From Candidatus Solincola daggyaiensis (lineage in GTDB: Bacteria > Actinomycetota > Geothermincolia > Geothermincolales > RBG-13-55-18), in NCBI GenBank assembly GCA_015711825.1, contig JACVJD010000015.1, forward strand, positions 1 to 42,694: a stretch of 42,694 bases of DNA, written 5' to 3'. The position numbers and the translations under genes were made by a program. Numbering within the stretch: position 1 is the stretch's first letter; every line of letters begins with the position of its first letter. This document shows, piece after piece, positions 32,375 to 41,100 of this stretch. The notes under the pieces are model-generated. The model saw nothing but the letters and a program-made list of their open reading frames with translations, was not told the DNA's origin and did no database searches.

Positions 32375-33490
32375 TTGCACTACGACGCCGTGGTCATCGG
32401 GGCGGGGCCGGGGGGCTGTATGGCCTCCCGCGTTCTCGCGCGGTCGGGCTTCAAGGTGCTGTTGCTGGAGAAGGAGAGGATCCCCAGGGATAAGGCCTGC
32501 GGCGGTTTCCTGCCGCCACAAGCGGTGAAGCTGGTGGAGGAGGCCTTCGGCCCCATACCCGACTCGTGCCTGACCCCGCAGCCCGAGGTGCTGGGGGCGC
32601 GGCTGCTCTGCGAGGGGGGAGGCGAATACGAGTTGCCCTTCGCCTCTCCCGGCATGGCGGTGGAACGCCACCGCTTTGACGCCTTCCTGGCCGCCGCGTG
32701 CGGGGCCGAGGTCAGGGACGGCAGCGAGGTGGAGGAGTTCACGGCCCTGCGCTTCAACGTGCGCCTGGCCCTCGCCGGGGAGGGGGAAGGGGAGGAGATT
32801 GAGCCCACCTACCTGGAATCCACCTACCTGGTGGCGGCGGACGGCGCCGACTCCCTGGCCCTGCGCCTCTTGCGGCCGGAGTTCCATCGCCTCTACGCCG
32901 CTCCCGCCCTGGAGCGGGGCATGCTGGTGACCGTCGAGGGGGAGATGGACTGGGACCCCCGCTGGTTGGGCCTTGCCCTGCTGCGCAAAGGCGGGGGGGT
33001 GGCGCGTTTCTTCCGGCGAGGCGAGATGGTGGGAATGGCGGTTAACGTCTCTCCCGGCAGAGAATGGAAGGAAGAGCTGGAAAGGCTCCTCGCCTTCCTG
33101 CGCCAAAGGGTGGGCCTGCGCACGGGCGGCGATATGGTGCGCAGGACGGCGGCCTCCAACCGCATGGCGGCGGCGGGGCACTACAACCTGGGAGCGGGAT
33201 GCGCGCTGCTGGCGGGGGAGGCGGCGGGCCTGCTCGATCCCTGGGGTTTCGGCATATCCCTGGCGCTGGAGAGCGGGAGGGTGGCGGCGGAATCCCTGCT
33301 GGAGAGCGCGGGAGAGCGCATCACTCCCCACGTGCGCTACCGCTATCGCATGAAGGGGATCCTGGAGCGGGAGGCGGCCCAGCGCAAGGGATTGGGCGGC
33401 CTGGTGGGAGACCTCGACACCACTTCCCTGTCCTCCGGAAAGACCGCCCGGCGCGACCGGCGCGCCCTTGCCCGCGCCTTCCGCGCCTGA
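32375..33490 (+). CDS. FAD-dependent oxidoreductase, geranylgeranyl reductase-like
   Basis: A 371-residue flavoprotein. The N-terminus HYDAVVIGAGPGGCMASRVLA is the FAD-binding Rossmann motif, followed by KACGGFLPPQAV, the CGG motif typical of geranylgeranyl reductases and related FAD enzymes. VAADGADSLALR and the later AGEAAGLLDPWGFGISLALESG are the two further FAD-contacting motifs. Family members reduce polyprenyl chains of lipids or quinones; some are halogenases or epoxidases, so the exact substrate is open. TTG is the start, 3-6 nt after GGGAGGAAG. It stands as a single gene. Confidence 0.85.
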   Translation: MHYDAVVIGAGPGGCMASRVLARSGFKVLLLEKERIPRDKACGGFLPPQAVKLVEEAFGPIPDSCLTPQPEVLGARLLCEGGGEYELPFASPGMAVERHRFDAFLAAACGAEVRDGSEVEEFTALRFNVRLALAGEGEGEEIEPTYLESTYLVAADGADSLALRLLRPEFHRLYAAPALERGMLVTVEGEMDWDPRWLGLALLRKGGGVARFFRRGEMVGMAVNVSPGREWKEELERLLAFLRQRVGLRTGGDMVRRTAASNRMAAAGHYNLGAGCALLAGEAAGLLDPWGFGISLALESGRVAAESLLESAGERITPHVRYRYRMKGILEREAAQRKGLGGLVGDLDTTSLSSGKTARRDRRALARAFRA

Positions 33491-33818
33491 GCGGCTCTTT
33501 TCTCTTACCACGTCTTAGATCCCATATTATGGCAGGATGCTCGGGGAAAATGCGGGTTTCCGACCGTTGCGGGTTATGGAGGACGTCGCCCGGTACCAGG
33601 CACCGCTTTTTCCCCACCCCCGCCTCGTCGCCGGGGGTGTCCCCCGCACTTTGGGGAGGATAGCCGCGTGGCGAAGAGCCCTTTACGCGTCACGCCTAAG
33701 CGGTAGGCGCCCTCCGTGATGGGCGGCAGCCTCGCGATGGGGTTATGGTGGCGGGATGCTCGCGGTGGATAAAGGCCATTTCCCTTCTTGGGAACCGGCG
33801 CAAAAACGGCGGGCCGGG
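33491..33818. other. intergenic region between convergent genes, no gene seen
   Basis: Between the convergent flavoprotein and ATC-hydrolase-family genes. GC-rich short inverted repeats occur (for example around 33690-33715, CGCCTAAGCGGTAGGCG) but no clear terminator with a T-run. Confidence 0.4.
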
Positions 33819-34595
33819 TTATCCGCTCCCTCCGGGATCGTTCGCGGGGTGGTAGCGGAAATGCTCGTACCAGGCCATGGGCTGTTCTGGACCCTTGGTC
33901 ACCAGAATCCATATCGCCCCCGCGACGCTCTTGAGGGCCTGCTTGGCCAGCTTTTCACGCAAACCCGGCGCCTCGAGGCGAGGGGGGAATGCTCCCGGCG
34001 TGGCCTGCGGGGACGCCTTCCCCGCCTCGCGGCGCGCCAGCGGCAGCTCGATCACCGCCCGGCAACAAGGGTCGCCGCGCGATAGGAGCTCCGTTATCTC
34101 CGGGATCTTGAGGTCCGGGTTGAGGACGGAGAAGGTCCCCGCCTCCATGGCCAGCATGAGCTTGGTGCACACCTCCGGACAGCGCTCGAGGTCCTGGGCG
34201 GCGGGGCAGTAACGCTCCTCCTTCACCGCCCGCCCCCGGGTCTCCTCGGTCCAGATCCCCTTCACTCCCACCAGGCCGTCCTCGTAGTCGAGGACGCGTC
34301 CCAGGCTGCGCGCGTCATAGGGGTCGATGTCCAGGGCCTCGCGCAAGAGGGGCGCGCGCTCCTCCCCGATGCGGTAGAAGACGTACTGCAGGGCGCGTAC
34401 CCCGCGTTCCCCGAAGCGGTCATAGAGCTCCGGCAACAGCCACGCCAGGCCGCGCATGACGACGCGCACGGGCACCTCGCGGTGCCAGGAGGGGTCCAGG
34501 ATGTCCTTGGGCTTGGGGCGCAGGGACCACGCAGCGGCGCCGTAGGCCGCGGTGCCGAGCATAAGCACGCGCTTCGCTTTCTTCACCATGCCCAT
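33819..34595 (-). CDS. L-2-amino-thiazoline-4-carboxylate hydrolase-family protein
   Basis: A 258-residue protein. The central segment ERYCPAAQDLERCPEVCTKLM and the following NPDLKIPEITELLSRGDPCCRAVIEL match the Cys-rich core of the ATC hydrolase family (PF14196): spaced Cys residues, then the GDxxC element. An N-terminal hydrophobic stretch (VLMLGTAAYGAAAWSL) may anchor it. The founding enzyme opens the thiazoline ring on the way to cysteine, but most family members in anaerobes have no known substrate. ATG 34595 is chosen, 9 nt after AGGAGG on the minus strand; ATG 34589 is also possible. It lies 62 bp downstream of a lipoprotein gene on the same strand. Confidence 0.72.
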   Translation of the reverse strand: MGMVKKAKRVLMLGTAAYGAAAWSLRPKPKDILDPSWHREVPVRVVMRGLAWLLPELYDRFGERGVRALQYVFYRIGEERAPLLREALDIDPYDARSLGRVLDYEDGLVGVKGIWTEETRGRAVKEERYCPAAQDLERCPEVCTKLMLAMEAGTFSVLNPDLKIPEITELLSRGDPCCRAVIELPLARREAGKASPQATPGAFPPRLEAPGLREKLAKQALKSVAGAIWILVTKGPEQPMAWYEHFRYHPANDPGGSG

Positions 34596-34657
34596 TTCCG
34601 CTATCCTCCTTGCTCCGGAGGCCCGTAAACTCCCTTCTGCCGAGGCGAAAAGCGGCC

Positions 34658-35761
34658 TCACCCCCGGCTCAGGGGCTTGTTGACGTCTATCTCCACCACC
34701 TCGCCGCTCCCGGCGCGAACGGCGAAGACGATACCCTTGGTATTATATTCCATAATGGTGGTCTCCTCGCCCTGGTGGCTGACGGTGCTCTGCCTCTCGG
34801 GGTTGCCGAATTCCTTTATCACCTCGGCGGAGGACGATCCTATACCCACCCCCTTGGGGGTTTTCCCCTGGTATGGGATGCGCACGCTGATGGAGACCAC
34901 GGTGTCGAAATCGCCCAGGGCGTCGTTCTTATCCTTGTCCTCCAGATAGAGGTTGAGCTTCCAGGTGCCGTAGCCCCCGGTGTAGGTGGCGTAAACGTAT
35001 CCCTCGGTGGTGAAGCCGGTGCCGTCGGGCGGGCCGTATAGGTCCTTGGCGGCCTTGAAGTCGTCGCCCACCGTTATGCCCGCCGCCGTCTGCCCGGGGA
35101 CGATGGGAGCGGATGAGTAGGAACCGAAGACGCCGCCGGCCTTGCCCTCGTTGACGCCGTCGCTCTCCGCCGGGCGCAGGCCGCCGTAGGAGGTCACCAG
35201 CACGGTGATCACGCCCTCCCGCGAGGAGACCAGGAACTCCACCCCCCTCTGCAGGTAGGAATACAGCTCCAGGGTCTCTTCTACCCGGCTGGCGGAAGAG
35301 GTCACGCTCTCCGCCTTGCCGAACTCGGCTTCTATGTCCTGGGGGGAACTGCCCACCCCCACTCCCCCGGCGGTCTTGCCGTAATAGGGGGCGGAAACCT
35401 CCACCCCGCCCACCTCGTCGCCGGCGTCGAGGTAGCCGTTGCCGTTGTCGTACAGGGTCACCACCAGGCGCCACGACGCGGGGTCGTCTATATGCCCGCC
35501 TTCCGTGGTGCGCCCGTAATAGGCGTAGAGATAGCCGCCCTCCTTGCGCTTGTCGGCGGGGTCGCCGTGCACCTCCCGCACGGCGGAGAACTGCGCGCCG
35601 ATCTCTATCTCCGCCAGGGAGTATCCCGGCACGATGGGGTCGCGCTCCCAGGGCGCCAGGTCGCCCCCGCCCTTACCGCAGGCGGAAGCGGACAGCGCCA
35701 GGGCGATGAGGAATACGGCCACCGCCGCCACGCGGCGTCCGCTCGCAACCCGCTCCGGCAT
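34658..35761 (-). CDS. lipoprotein with two repeated domains
   Basis: A 367-residue secreted lipoprotein. The signal is basic then hydrophobic (VAAVAVFLIALALSASAC), with lipobox Cys28. The mature protein is an internal duplication. Unit 1 starts IVPGYSLAEIEIGAQFSAVREVHGDP and unit 2 IVPGQTAAGITVGDDFKAAKDLYGPP. Each also has YYGKTAGGVGVGSSPQDIEAEFG or YQGKTPKGVGIGSSSAEVIKEFG, plus a D-x-D-x-N/D loop (LYDNGNGYLDAGDEV, LEDKDKNDALGDF) that could bind calcium. No family was recognised beyond SmpA/BLIP-like resemblance. AAGGAGGG lies just before ATG 35761. The function is unknown; an extracytoplasmic binding protein is plausible. Confidence 0.75.
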   Translation of the reverse strand: MPERVASGRRVAAVAVFLIALALSASACGKGGGDLAPWERDPIVPGYSLAEIEIGAQFSAVREVHGDPADKRKEGGYLYAYYGRTTEGGHIDDPASWRLVVTLYDNGNGYLDAGDEVGGVEVSAPYYGKTAGGVGVGSSPQDIEAEFGKAESVTSSASRVEETLELYSYLQRGVEFLVSSREGVITVLVTSYGGLRPAESDGVNEGKAGGVFGSYSSAPIVPGQTAAGITVGDDFKAAKDLYGPPDGTGFTTEGYVYATYTGGYGTWKLNLYLEDKDKNDALGDFDTVVSISVRIPYQGKTPKGVGIGSSSAEVIKEFGNPERQSTVSHQGEETTIMEYNTKGIVFAVRAGSGEVVEIDVNKPLSRG

Positions 35762-35826
35762 AGCCCTCCTTTATCCGTCCATCCATGCGGACCTGACCGC
35801 GCCGCCCTCGTCTCGTCCCCGCCGGC

Positions 35827-36444
35827 CTAGCCTTCGCCCTCTTCCCCCTCGCGTTTGGCATCTGCCGCCCCGTTGCGCTCCCCCGACTCCGGCGGCAGGC
35901 CTTTGACGCCGCGGCGCCTGTAGGTGACGGGCAGGTCGGCGGCGTCCGCGAGGGCCTGCGCGATGAGAAAGGCGGCACGTCGGTTGTCCGCAGGCGCCCC
36001 GGTCATACCCGAGCGGAAGACCTTCAGCCTCCTTCCCCCCGAGAGCACCAGGTAAACGCGAGCGTAGTAGGAAAGGTCGTGGCGTGATCCCCTCTTGCCC
36101 TCAGCCGCGGGAAGCCGGGGGGATTCGATGACCTCGATGCCCTCCAGCGCGTCCTTTCGCAGATGGCGCCGGAGGGGAATAAAGAAGCGGTACTTCACCA
36201 GGCTTATGCCGTCGCCGTCGATGACCACGAAGCGGGGGCTGGAGAAGATGGCCAGCATGCTGTAGAAGAGGAGGACGATGGCGGCTATGCCGAAATATAC
36301 GCGATAGACCCCCGCCGTCGCGAGCCCCGCCATGGTCACCGCGGCGTAAAAGACCAGCGCGTGGATGCCCTCCCAGGCGCCGCCGCGTATCTCGAACTCC
36401 GACCTCTCGCCGCCGCTGGTCAATCCCGCAATCCCTTCTCTCAT
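35827..36444 (-). CDS. membrane protein with a PH-like cytoplasmic domain
   Basis: A 205-residue protein with two adjacent membrane segments (IHALVFYAAVTMAGLATAGVY and FGIAAIVLLFYSMLAIF) followed by FVVIDGDGISLVKYRFFIPLRRHLRKDALEGIEVI, the look of a bacterial PH/YdbT-like domain. YYARVYLVLSGGRRLKVFRS completes it. The charged tail (residues about 180-205) is low complexity. Such proteins have no defined activity. The start ATG 36444 lacks a good ribosome binding site, and the DNA around it is duplicated at 36497-36525, so the true start may be upstream; the frame is open to 36573. It lies upstream of the two-domain lipoprotein gene. Confidence 0.6.
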   Translation of the reverse strand: MREGIAGLTSGGERSEFEIRGGAWEGIHALVFYAAVTMAGLATAGVYRVYFGIAAIVLLFYSMLAIFSSPRFVVIDGDGISLVKYRFFIPLRRHLRKDALEGIEVIESPRLPAAEGKRGSRHDLSYYARVYLVLSGGRRLKVFRSGMTGAPADNRRAAFLIAQALADAADLPVTYRRRGVKGLPPESGERNGAADAKREGEEGEG

Positions 36445-36525
36445 ATGCGCCGCGATGGCTGGGGGGCGGACCGGGCCGTGCATTTCCAGACGGTCGATCC
36501 CGCAGTCCCTTCTCTCATATGCGCC
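36423..36525. repeat. 29-bp direct duplication of a gene start
   Basis: 36423-36451 and 36497-36525 are identical at 28 of 29 positions, offset by 74 bp. On the minus strand both copies carry ATGAGAGAAGGGA, the start of the PH-like membrane protein. Confidence 0.9.
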
Positions 36526-36698
36526 TCCACCCCGGAACACGGCTCGTCCGCATCCGCCATGGATATCCGCCATAGATATTATACATGGCTCAAGAGACGG
36601 AGCCGTCTCGCCCGGGAGACCGTCCCCGTTACCGGTCCCCGATCTCGGAGAGGAAGAGGTGAAACCGCGGGAAGAGGTGAAACCGCGGTATGTAAAAG

Positions 36699-36953
36699 TC
36701 AGTCTTCGATGACCTTGTATACTACGTCGTGCTCACGGGCGTGGCCCTGCACCTTGATGCCCACCACCGTCCCGGGGCCGGCCTTTTCCACCGTATCGTG
36801 CTCCACCTGCATGGAATCGACCCGCTGCTTCCAGTCCGAGGTGTGACCTCGCACGTGGATGGTATCCCCCACCTTGAGCTCGTCTTCCAGCTCGATGGCC
36901 GCCACCCCGATCTTGCCGAAATAGTGAGTGACCCTGCCCACCTGTTTTTCCAT
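36699..36953 (-). CDS. EF-Tu domain-2-like small beta-barrel protein
   Basis: An 84-residue stand-alone beta-barrel resembling domain 2 of translation factors: KQVGRVTHYFGKIGVAAIEL, KVGDTIHVRGHTSDW, VDSMQVEHDTVEKAGPG and VVGIKVQGHAREHDVVYKV line up with the small elongation-factor-like proteins of archaea and anaerobes and with the tail of some U32 peptidases. Its function is not established. The G-domain is absent, so it is not a GTPase. AGAGGTGG precedes the ATG at 36953. It is a single gene between unrelated neighbours. Confidence 0.82.
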   Translation of the reverse strand: MEKQVGRVTHYFGKIGVAAIELEDELKVGDTIHVRGHTSDWKQRVDSMQVEHDTVEKAGPGTVVGIKVQGHAREHDVVYKVIED

Positions 36954-37550
36954 CTTTCACCACCTCTCGTTCACGGGCGCCTTTTCGGGACGCGAAAGGA
37001 GATCCACTCGGTGCGTTCGCGATGCGCCGTCTCCGCTTGCCGGGCCGGATCATCCCCCGCCCGCCCTCGCTTTTCCAGATCCGGATCCCGGTGCCGGTGG
37101 GTTCTTGCCGCCCCTAAGCCGCACTCCCCCGTTTGCCTTTCGCCCTTATCCATACCCAGATCGCCCGCGGCTTAAACTGCTCGCGTTACGGTGCGCCGCG
37201 CCGCTCATGTGGCAGGGAGAGAAAAGCGGGAAGGGAGGGCGAGGGCGAGGGCAAAATGGCATAATATGCCATCGCAATGCGGCATGGCACCGCCGTCCTG
37301 CCTCGGGCGGTCCGTCCTGACGCCGCGGCGTCGGCGGCGTCGGGGAAAGCGGCGCGGACATGCCGGCAAGGGACGGTGGAACGGCGGAGAGAGGGCGCGT
37401 CCGCAAGCGGCGGGAGGCGGACACGCGGGCGACGGGTCAGAGGTCAAGAACGCCAGGGGAACGGCGATATAGATAATGGAGGGCGTGTCCGCCAGCGGCG
37501 GGAAAGCGGATGAGATAATATAATGGATTCGGCGCGCACAAGGAGGAGAC
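36954..37550. other. intergenic region upstream of the CsoR/CstR-family gene
   Basis: No gene. It includes a perfect palindrome at 37256-37272, an imperfect direct repeat (about 37391-37421 and 37479-37510, sharing GTCCGC, AGCGGCGGGA and GCGGA), TATAAT at 37519-37524 and AAGGAGG at 37540-37546 before the regulator gene. Confidence 0.5.
37256..37272. promoter_or_regulatory. perfect palindrome, candidate operator
   Basis: ATGGCAT (37256-37262), AAT, ATGCCAT (37266-37272): 7-bp perfect arms with a 3-bp spacer. The nearby ATGCGGCAT at 37277-37285 is a further small palindrome. The position, 280 bp before the regulator gene, fits a transcription factor site, but the factor is unknown. Confidence 0.4.
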
Positions 37551-37844
37551 ATGCCTAAGAACGACGACACCAGGGAGGCCATCCTGCGCAGGCTGCGCCG
37601 CGTGGAGGGCCAGGTGCGGGGGATCATCCGCATGGTGGAGGACGGAAAGGACTGCGAGGATGTGCTCACCCAGGTGGCGGCGGCGCGCTCGGCCATGGAC
37701 CGTGTGGGCATCCAGATCATCAGCCACCGCATGAAGGAATGCCTGAAAGAAAACCCGCCGGAATCCTTTGAGGAGGCGGTGAGCCAAGCCATCGACATCT
37801 TCCGCCGCTTCAGCTCCAACCTCGGCCCCGTCCCCCCGGACTGA
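37551..37844 (+). CDS. CsoR/CstR-family regulator, CstR-like cysteine pair
   Basis: A 97-residue all-helical DUF156 repressor (CsoR/RcnR/FrmR/CstR family), starting REAILRRLRRVEGQVRGIIRMVEDGKDCEDVL. Cys35 and Cys64 are spaced 29 residues apart, as in CsoR and CstR. The position that holds the Cu-binding His in CsoR (25 after the first Cys) is Arg60; a His occurs one residue earlier. Loss of that ligand with both cysteines kept is the CstR pattern, which forms di- or trisulfide links with persulfides and derepresses sulfur genes, so a persulfide sensor is more likely than a copper sensor. AAGGAGG lies 4 nt before the ATG. An operator-like palindrome follows at 38122-38137. Confidence 0.85.
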   Translation: MPKNDDTREAILRRLRRVEGQVRGIIRMVEDGKDCEDVLTQVAAARSAMDRVGIQIISHRMKECLKENPPESFEEAVSQAIDIFRRFSSNLGPVPPD

Positions 37845-38099
37845 AACCTTCCCCTTTCGATGATTCTCGCCCGCACGGACACGCAAGAACCCCTTTTCGG
37901 TTCCCTTTCTTGTATGAGCATCATGCTTATCCGCACGGGCACGCAGCCGGCTGCATAGCAGGGCAGGCGGCGGGGCCATGGGTGCCCCGCTAAAAACCCG
38001 CGTGCACTTCGGAGGCGCGGTGTAAGACCGTACGATACCGGGAGATATCTGAAACTCCGCTATGAGCCCGCGCGTACGCTTACGAAACACGCACGTGGA
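37845..38099. other. intergenic region after the CstR-like gene
   Basis: No gene. A near-repeat CCGCACGGACACGCA/CCGCACGGGCACGCA occurs at about 37871 and 37930, and a weak hairpin (CAAGAACC ... GGTTC ... TTCTTG, 37884-37912) may end the regulator transcript. Confidence 0.4.
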
Positions 38100-38143
38100 G
38101 ATGATATAGATTATGTCCCTAATACCCATAGGGGTATATCATC
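38100..38143 (+). promoter_or_regulatory. CsoR/CstR-type operator within a larger inverted repeat
   Basis: ATACCC-ATA-GGGGTAT at 38122-38137 closely matches the ATACCC...GGGTAT palindromes bound by CsoR/CstR repressors. It is flanked by perfect 9-bp arms, GATGATATA (38100-38108) and TATATCATC (38135-38143), and sits about 45 bp upstream of the FAD/Fe-S gene and downstream of the regulator gene. Assignment of the regulator is inferred from proximity and family. Confidence 0.7.
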
Positions 38144-38184
38144 TATAGACGGAAAGTCTTCTCTCCCGTTTCCGGAGGTGGGTG

Positions 38185-41100
38185 ATGAGCGTGATCAAGA
38201 AGGCAGATTCCGTGAGCATATCCGGCTATGTTCTGGATGAGCTGAAAGACCGCTTCGGAGAACGCTTCAGCGCGGAGCCCGTGGAGCGCTACATCTATTC
38301 TCGCGACATGGGGGAGTTTCCCTCCCTGGTGGGGAGGATCGTGGGCGGCCTGGCCCAGGCGGTGATCCAGGCGGAGAGCGAGGAGGAGCTGGCCTGGCTG
38401 TGCGCATTCTCCCTGCGCCACGGCATACCCCTCACCCCCCGCGCCGCCGCCACCAGCGGTTACGGGGGCGCCATACCCGTGAACGGCGGGGTGGTGGTGG
38501 ACCTCACGCGCATGCACCATGTCCTGGCCATCGACGAGGAAGAGCCCTCGGTCCTGGTGGAACCGGGCGTGGTGTGGTGGGACCTGGAAAGGCTGCTTCG
38601 GGGACACGGCATGGCGCTGCGCTCCTACCCCTCCAGCGCCCCATCCTCCACGGTGGGAGGATGGGTGGCCGAGGGCGGCTCCGGCATCGGGGCCTTCCGC
38701 TACGGCGGCATCTCAGAAAGCGTGCGCGAGCTCCGCGTGGTTGACGCGAAGGGAGCGCGCAGCGTGAGCGACGCCGAGGAGCTCCGCCTCTACGTGGGGT
38801 CCGAGGGCATACTGGGTTTCATCTCCGCGGCGAGGATCGCGGTGCGCAAGGCCGCTGCCGACGAGCCGCACTTGTTCGCCTTCCGGTCCCCGGACGGCGC
38901 GCAGCGTTTCCTCAGCTCCTTGAAGGGCACCGAGCTCCCCGTTTTCCACCTCCAGTTGATCGCTCCCCGGCTCGCTTCCCTGAAAAACGAGGTGTCCGAT
39001 GCGCCCTACCTTCCGGAGGGCTCCTACCTGGCGTTGGTGGCACTGGAGAAAAAGGATGAGGGCGAGGAAGACCAGTCCCCGCCCTACGGCGAGGAGCTCG
39101 CGCGCCTGGCGACTTCCGCCGGGGGCAGCCGGGTAGAGGGCGGCGCGGCAGAACGCGAGTGGGAGGAGAGGCTTTATCCCATGCGCATAAAGAAAGCCGG
39201 ACCCTCCCTGGTGCCCGCCGAGGCCAGGGTCCCCACCTCCAAGGTGGGCGATCTTTTGTCCGACGTGGCCGGGCGCCTTCCGGAGCTGGCCCTGGAGGTG
39301 GTGGTGGGGGGAGAGGGCATGTCGGTGTTCCTGGGTTTTATTCCCAGCGATTCCCGCGCCGCCCATTTCACCACCGACTTCACCGCCTCCTTGGAGTTCC
39401 TGCGGCGGGCGGAAAAATACGGCGGCGCCCCCTACGGCACCGGTCTTTATTTCGTTGACAAAGGCGCTAAGAGCATGGGCATGGCGGCGTGGCGTAAGCT
39501 GCGGCAGGCCAAAGGGGAGGTGGACCCCGCATGCCTCCTCAACCCCGGCAAGCTCGTGGATACCTGCGCCGCCTCCCCTCGCTTGCGCGCCCTGCGCGCC
39601 ATGATGGCCGCGGCGGAGCTAACCCTCCCCCTGGCGGCTCCCGCCCGCAAGCTGGCTCCGCGCGTGCGCGTCATGCGCCGCCGCCTGCCGGAGAGGGTGG
39701 AGGAGGCCGCCTTCACCTGCGCCCGGTGCGGCTACTGCAAGGAGGGATGCACCCTCTACGCGGGGCGAGGCTGGGAGAGCGCCTCCCCCCGCGGCAAGAT
39801 GCAGTTCCTGCGCGGCTACGCCAAGGGAGAGGTCCCCTTCAGCGAGGAGATGTCCGACACCTTCCTCCTCTGCACCACCTGCAAGAAGTGCGACCTCGCC
39901 TGCCAGACCGACCTGCCCGTCGAGTCGGTGTGGGGGGAGATGCGCGGCGAGCTCATCGCCAAGGGGAAGTTCAACACCTTCCCGCCCTTCGAGATGATGG
40001 GCGCCTCCTACGACCTTGAGAACAACATCTGGGCCGGCTTCGCCCAGGACCGCGACGCCTGGCTGCCGGAGGACATCACGCCCGCCGAAAGCTCGCCCGT
40101 GCTCTTCTGGGCGGGGTGCACCGCCTCCTACGTGGAGCGGGACATCGCCCGCGGGTCGGCGCGTATCCTCAAGGAGGCGGGCATCGACTTCGCCTACCTG
40201 GGCAAGGACGAGACCTGCTGCGGCGTGCCCTTCTTCATGAGCGGCAAGTGGGACGTCTTCGAAAAAGCGGTGCGCAAGAACATCCGCAACATAAAGGAGC
40301 GAGGGGTGAAGACCATTTATGCATCCTGCCCCGGCTGCTGGGTCACCCTGGCCCATCACTACGAGGAATGGGCCGAGAAGCTGGGCCTGGAGTGGGACGT
40401 GGAGGTCAAACACATCTCCGAGCTGGCGGCGGAGCTGGTGAGTGAGGGCAAGCTCCCGTTCAAGCGCGAGGTGCCCATGAAGGTCACCTGGCACGACCCC
40501 TGCCATATCGGGCGCCACGGCGGCATCTACGAGGAGCCCCGCCGGGTGCTAGAGGCCATCCCCGGCCTGGAGCTCGTGGAGATGGAGCACAACCGCGAGG
40601 ACGGGCTGTGCTGCGGCAGCGTGCTCACCTTGATCGGGGAGACCCGCCCCACCTCGGGGCGCATCGCCCACCAGCGCCTGGAGGAGGCCCGCGCCGCCGG
40701 CGCCGAGGCCATCGTCACCACCTGCCCCTGCTGCGAGTTCCAGCTGCGGGTGTGGAACGCGGCGGAGGGGAACGGCCTCAAGGTGCTGGACTTCGCGGCG
40801 GTGGTCGCCGAGGCCCTGGGCGAGGAGCTGGAGGACCCCGACCCCAAGGTGCAGGATTCCTGGGCGGTGTTCGACGTCATGATCCAGCTCATGACCCCCC
40901 AGGGCATGGCCGACTTCATGTGGGAATTCCTGGATTCCGTCTCTCCCCTGCTGGGAAGGACCATGCGCCTGGGCAAGAAGCTGCCGGGGCCCCTGAAGAA
41001 GGCGGTGTTCGCCGCGGCGGACCGCGCCATGCCCCCGCTGATGCCCAGGATGCTGCCCGTCATGATGCCCTGGATGCTCCCGCGCATGATGCCCCTCATG

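Noticed and set aside
37551-37844. copper-sensing CsoR assignment
   Set aside because: The His ligand position is Arg, so a Cu(I) site is incomplete; a CstR-like persulfide sensor fits better, though the call stays tentative.
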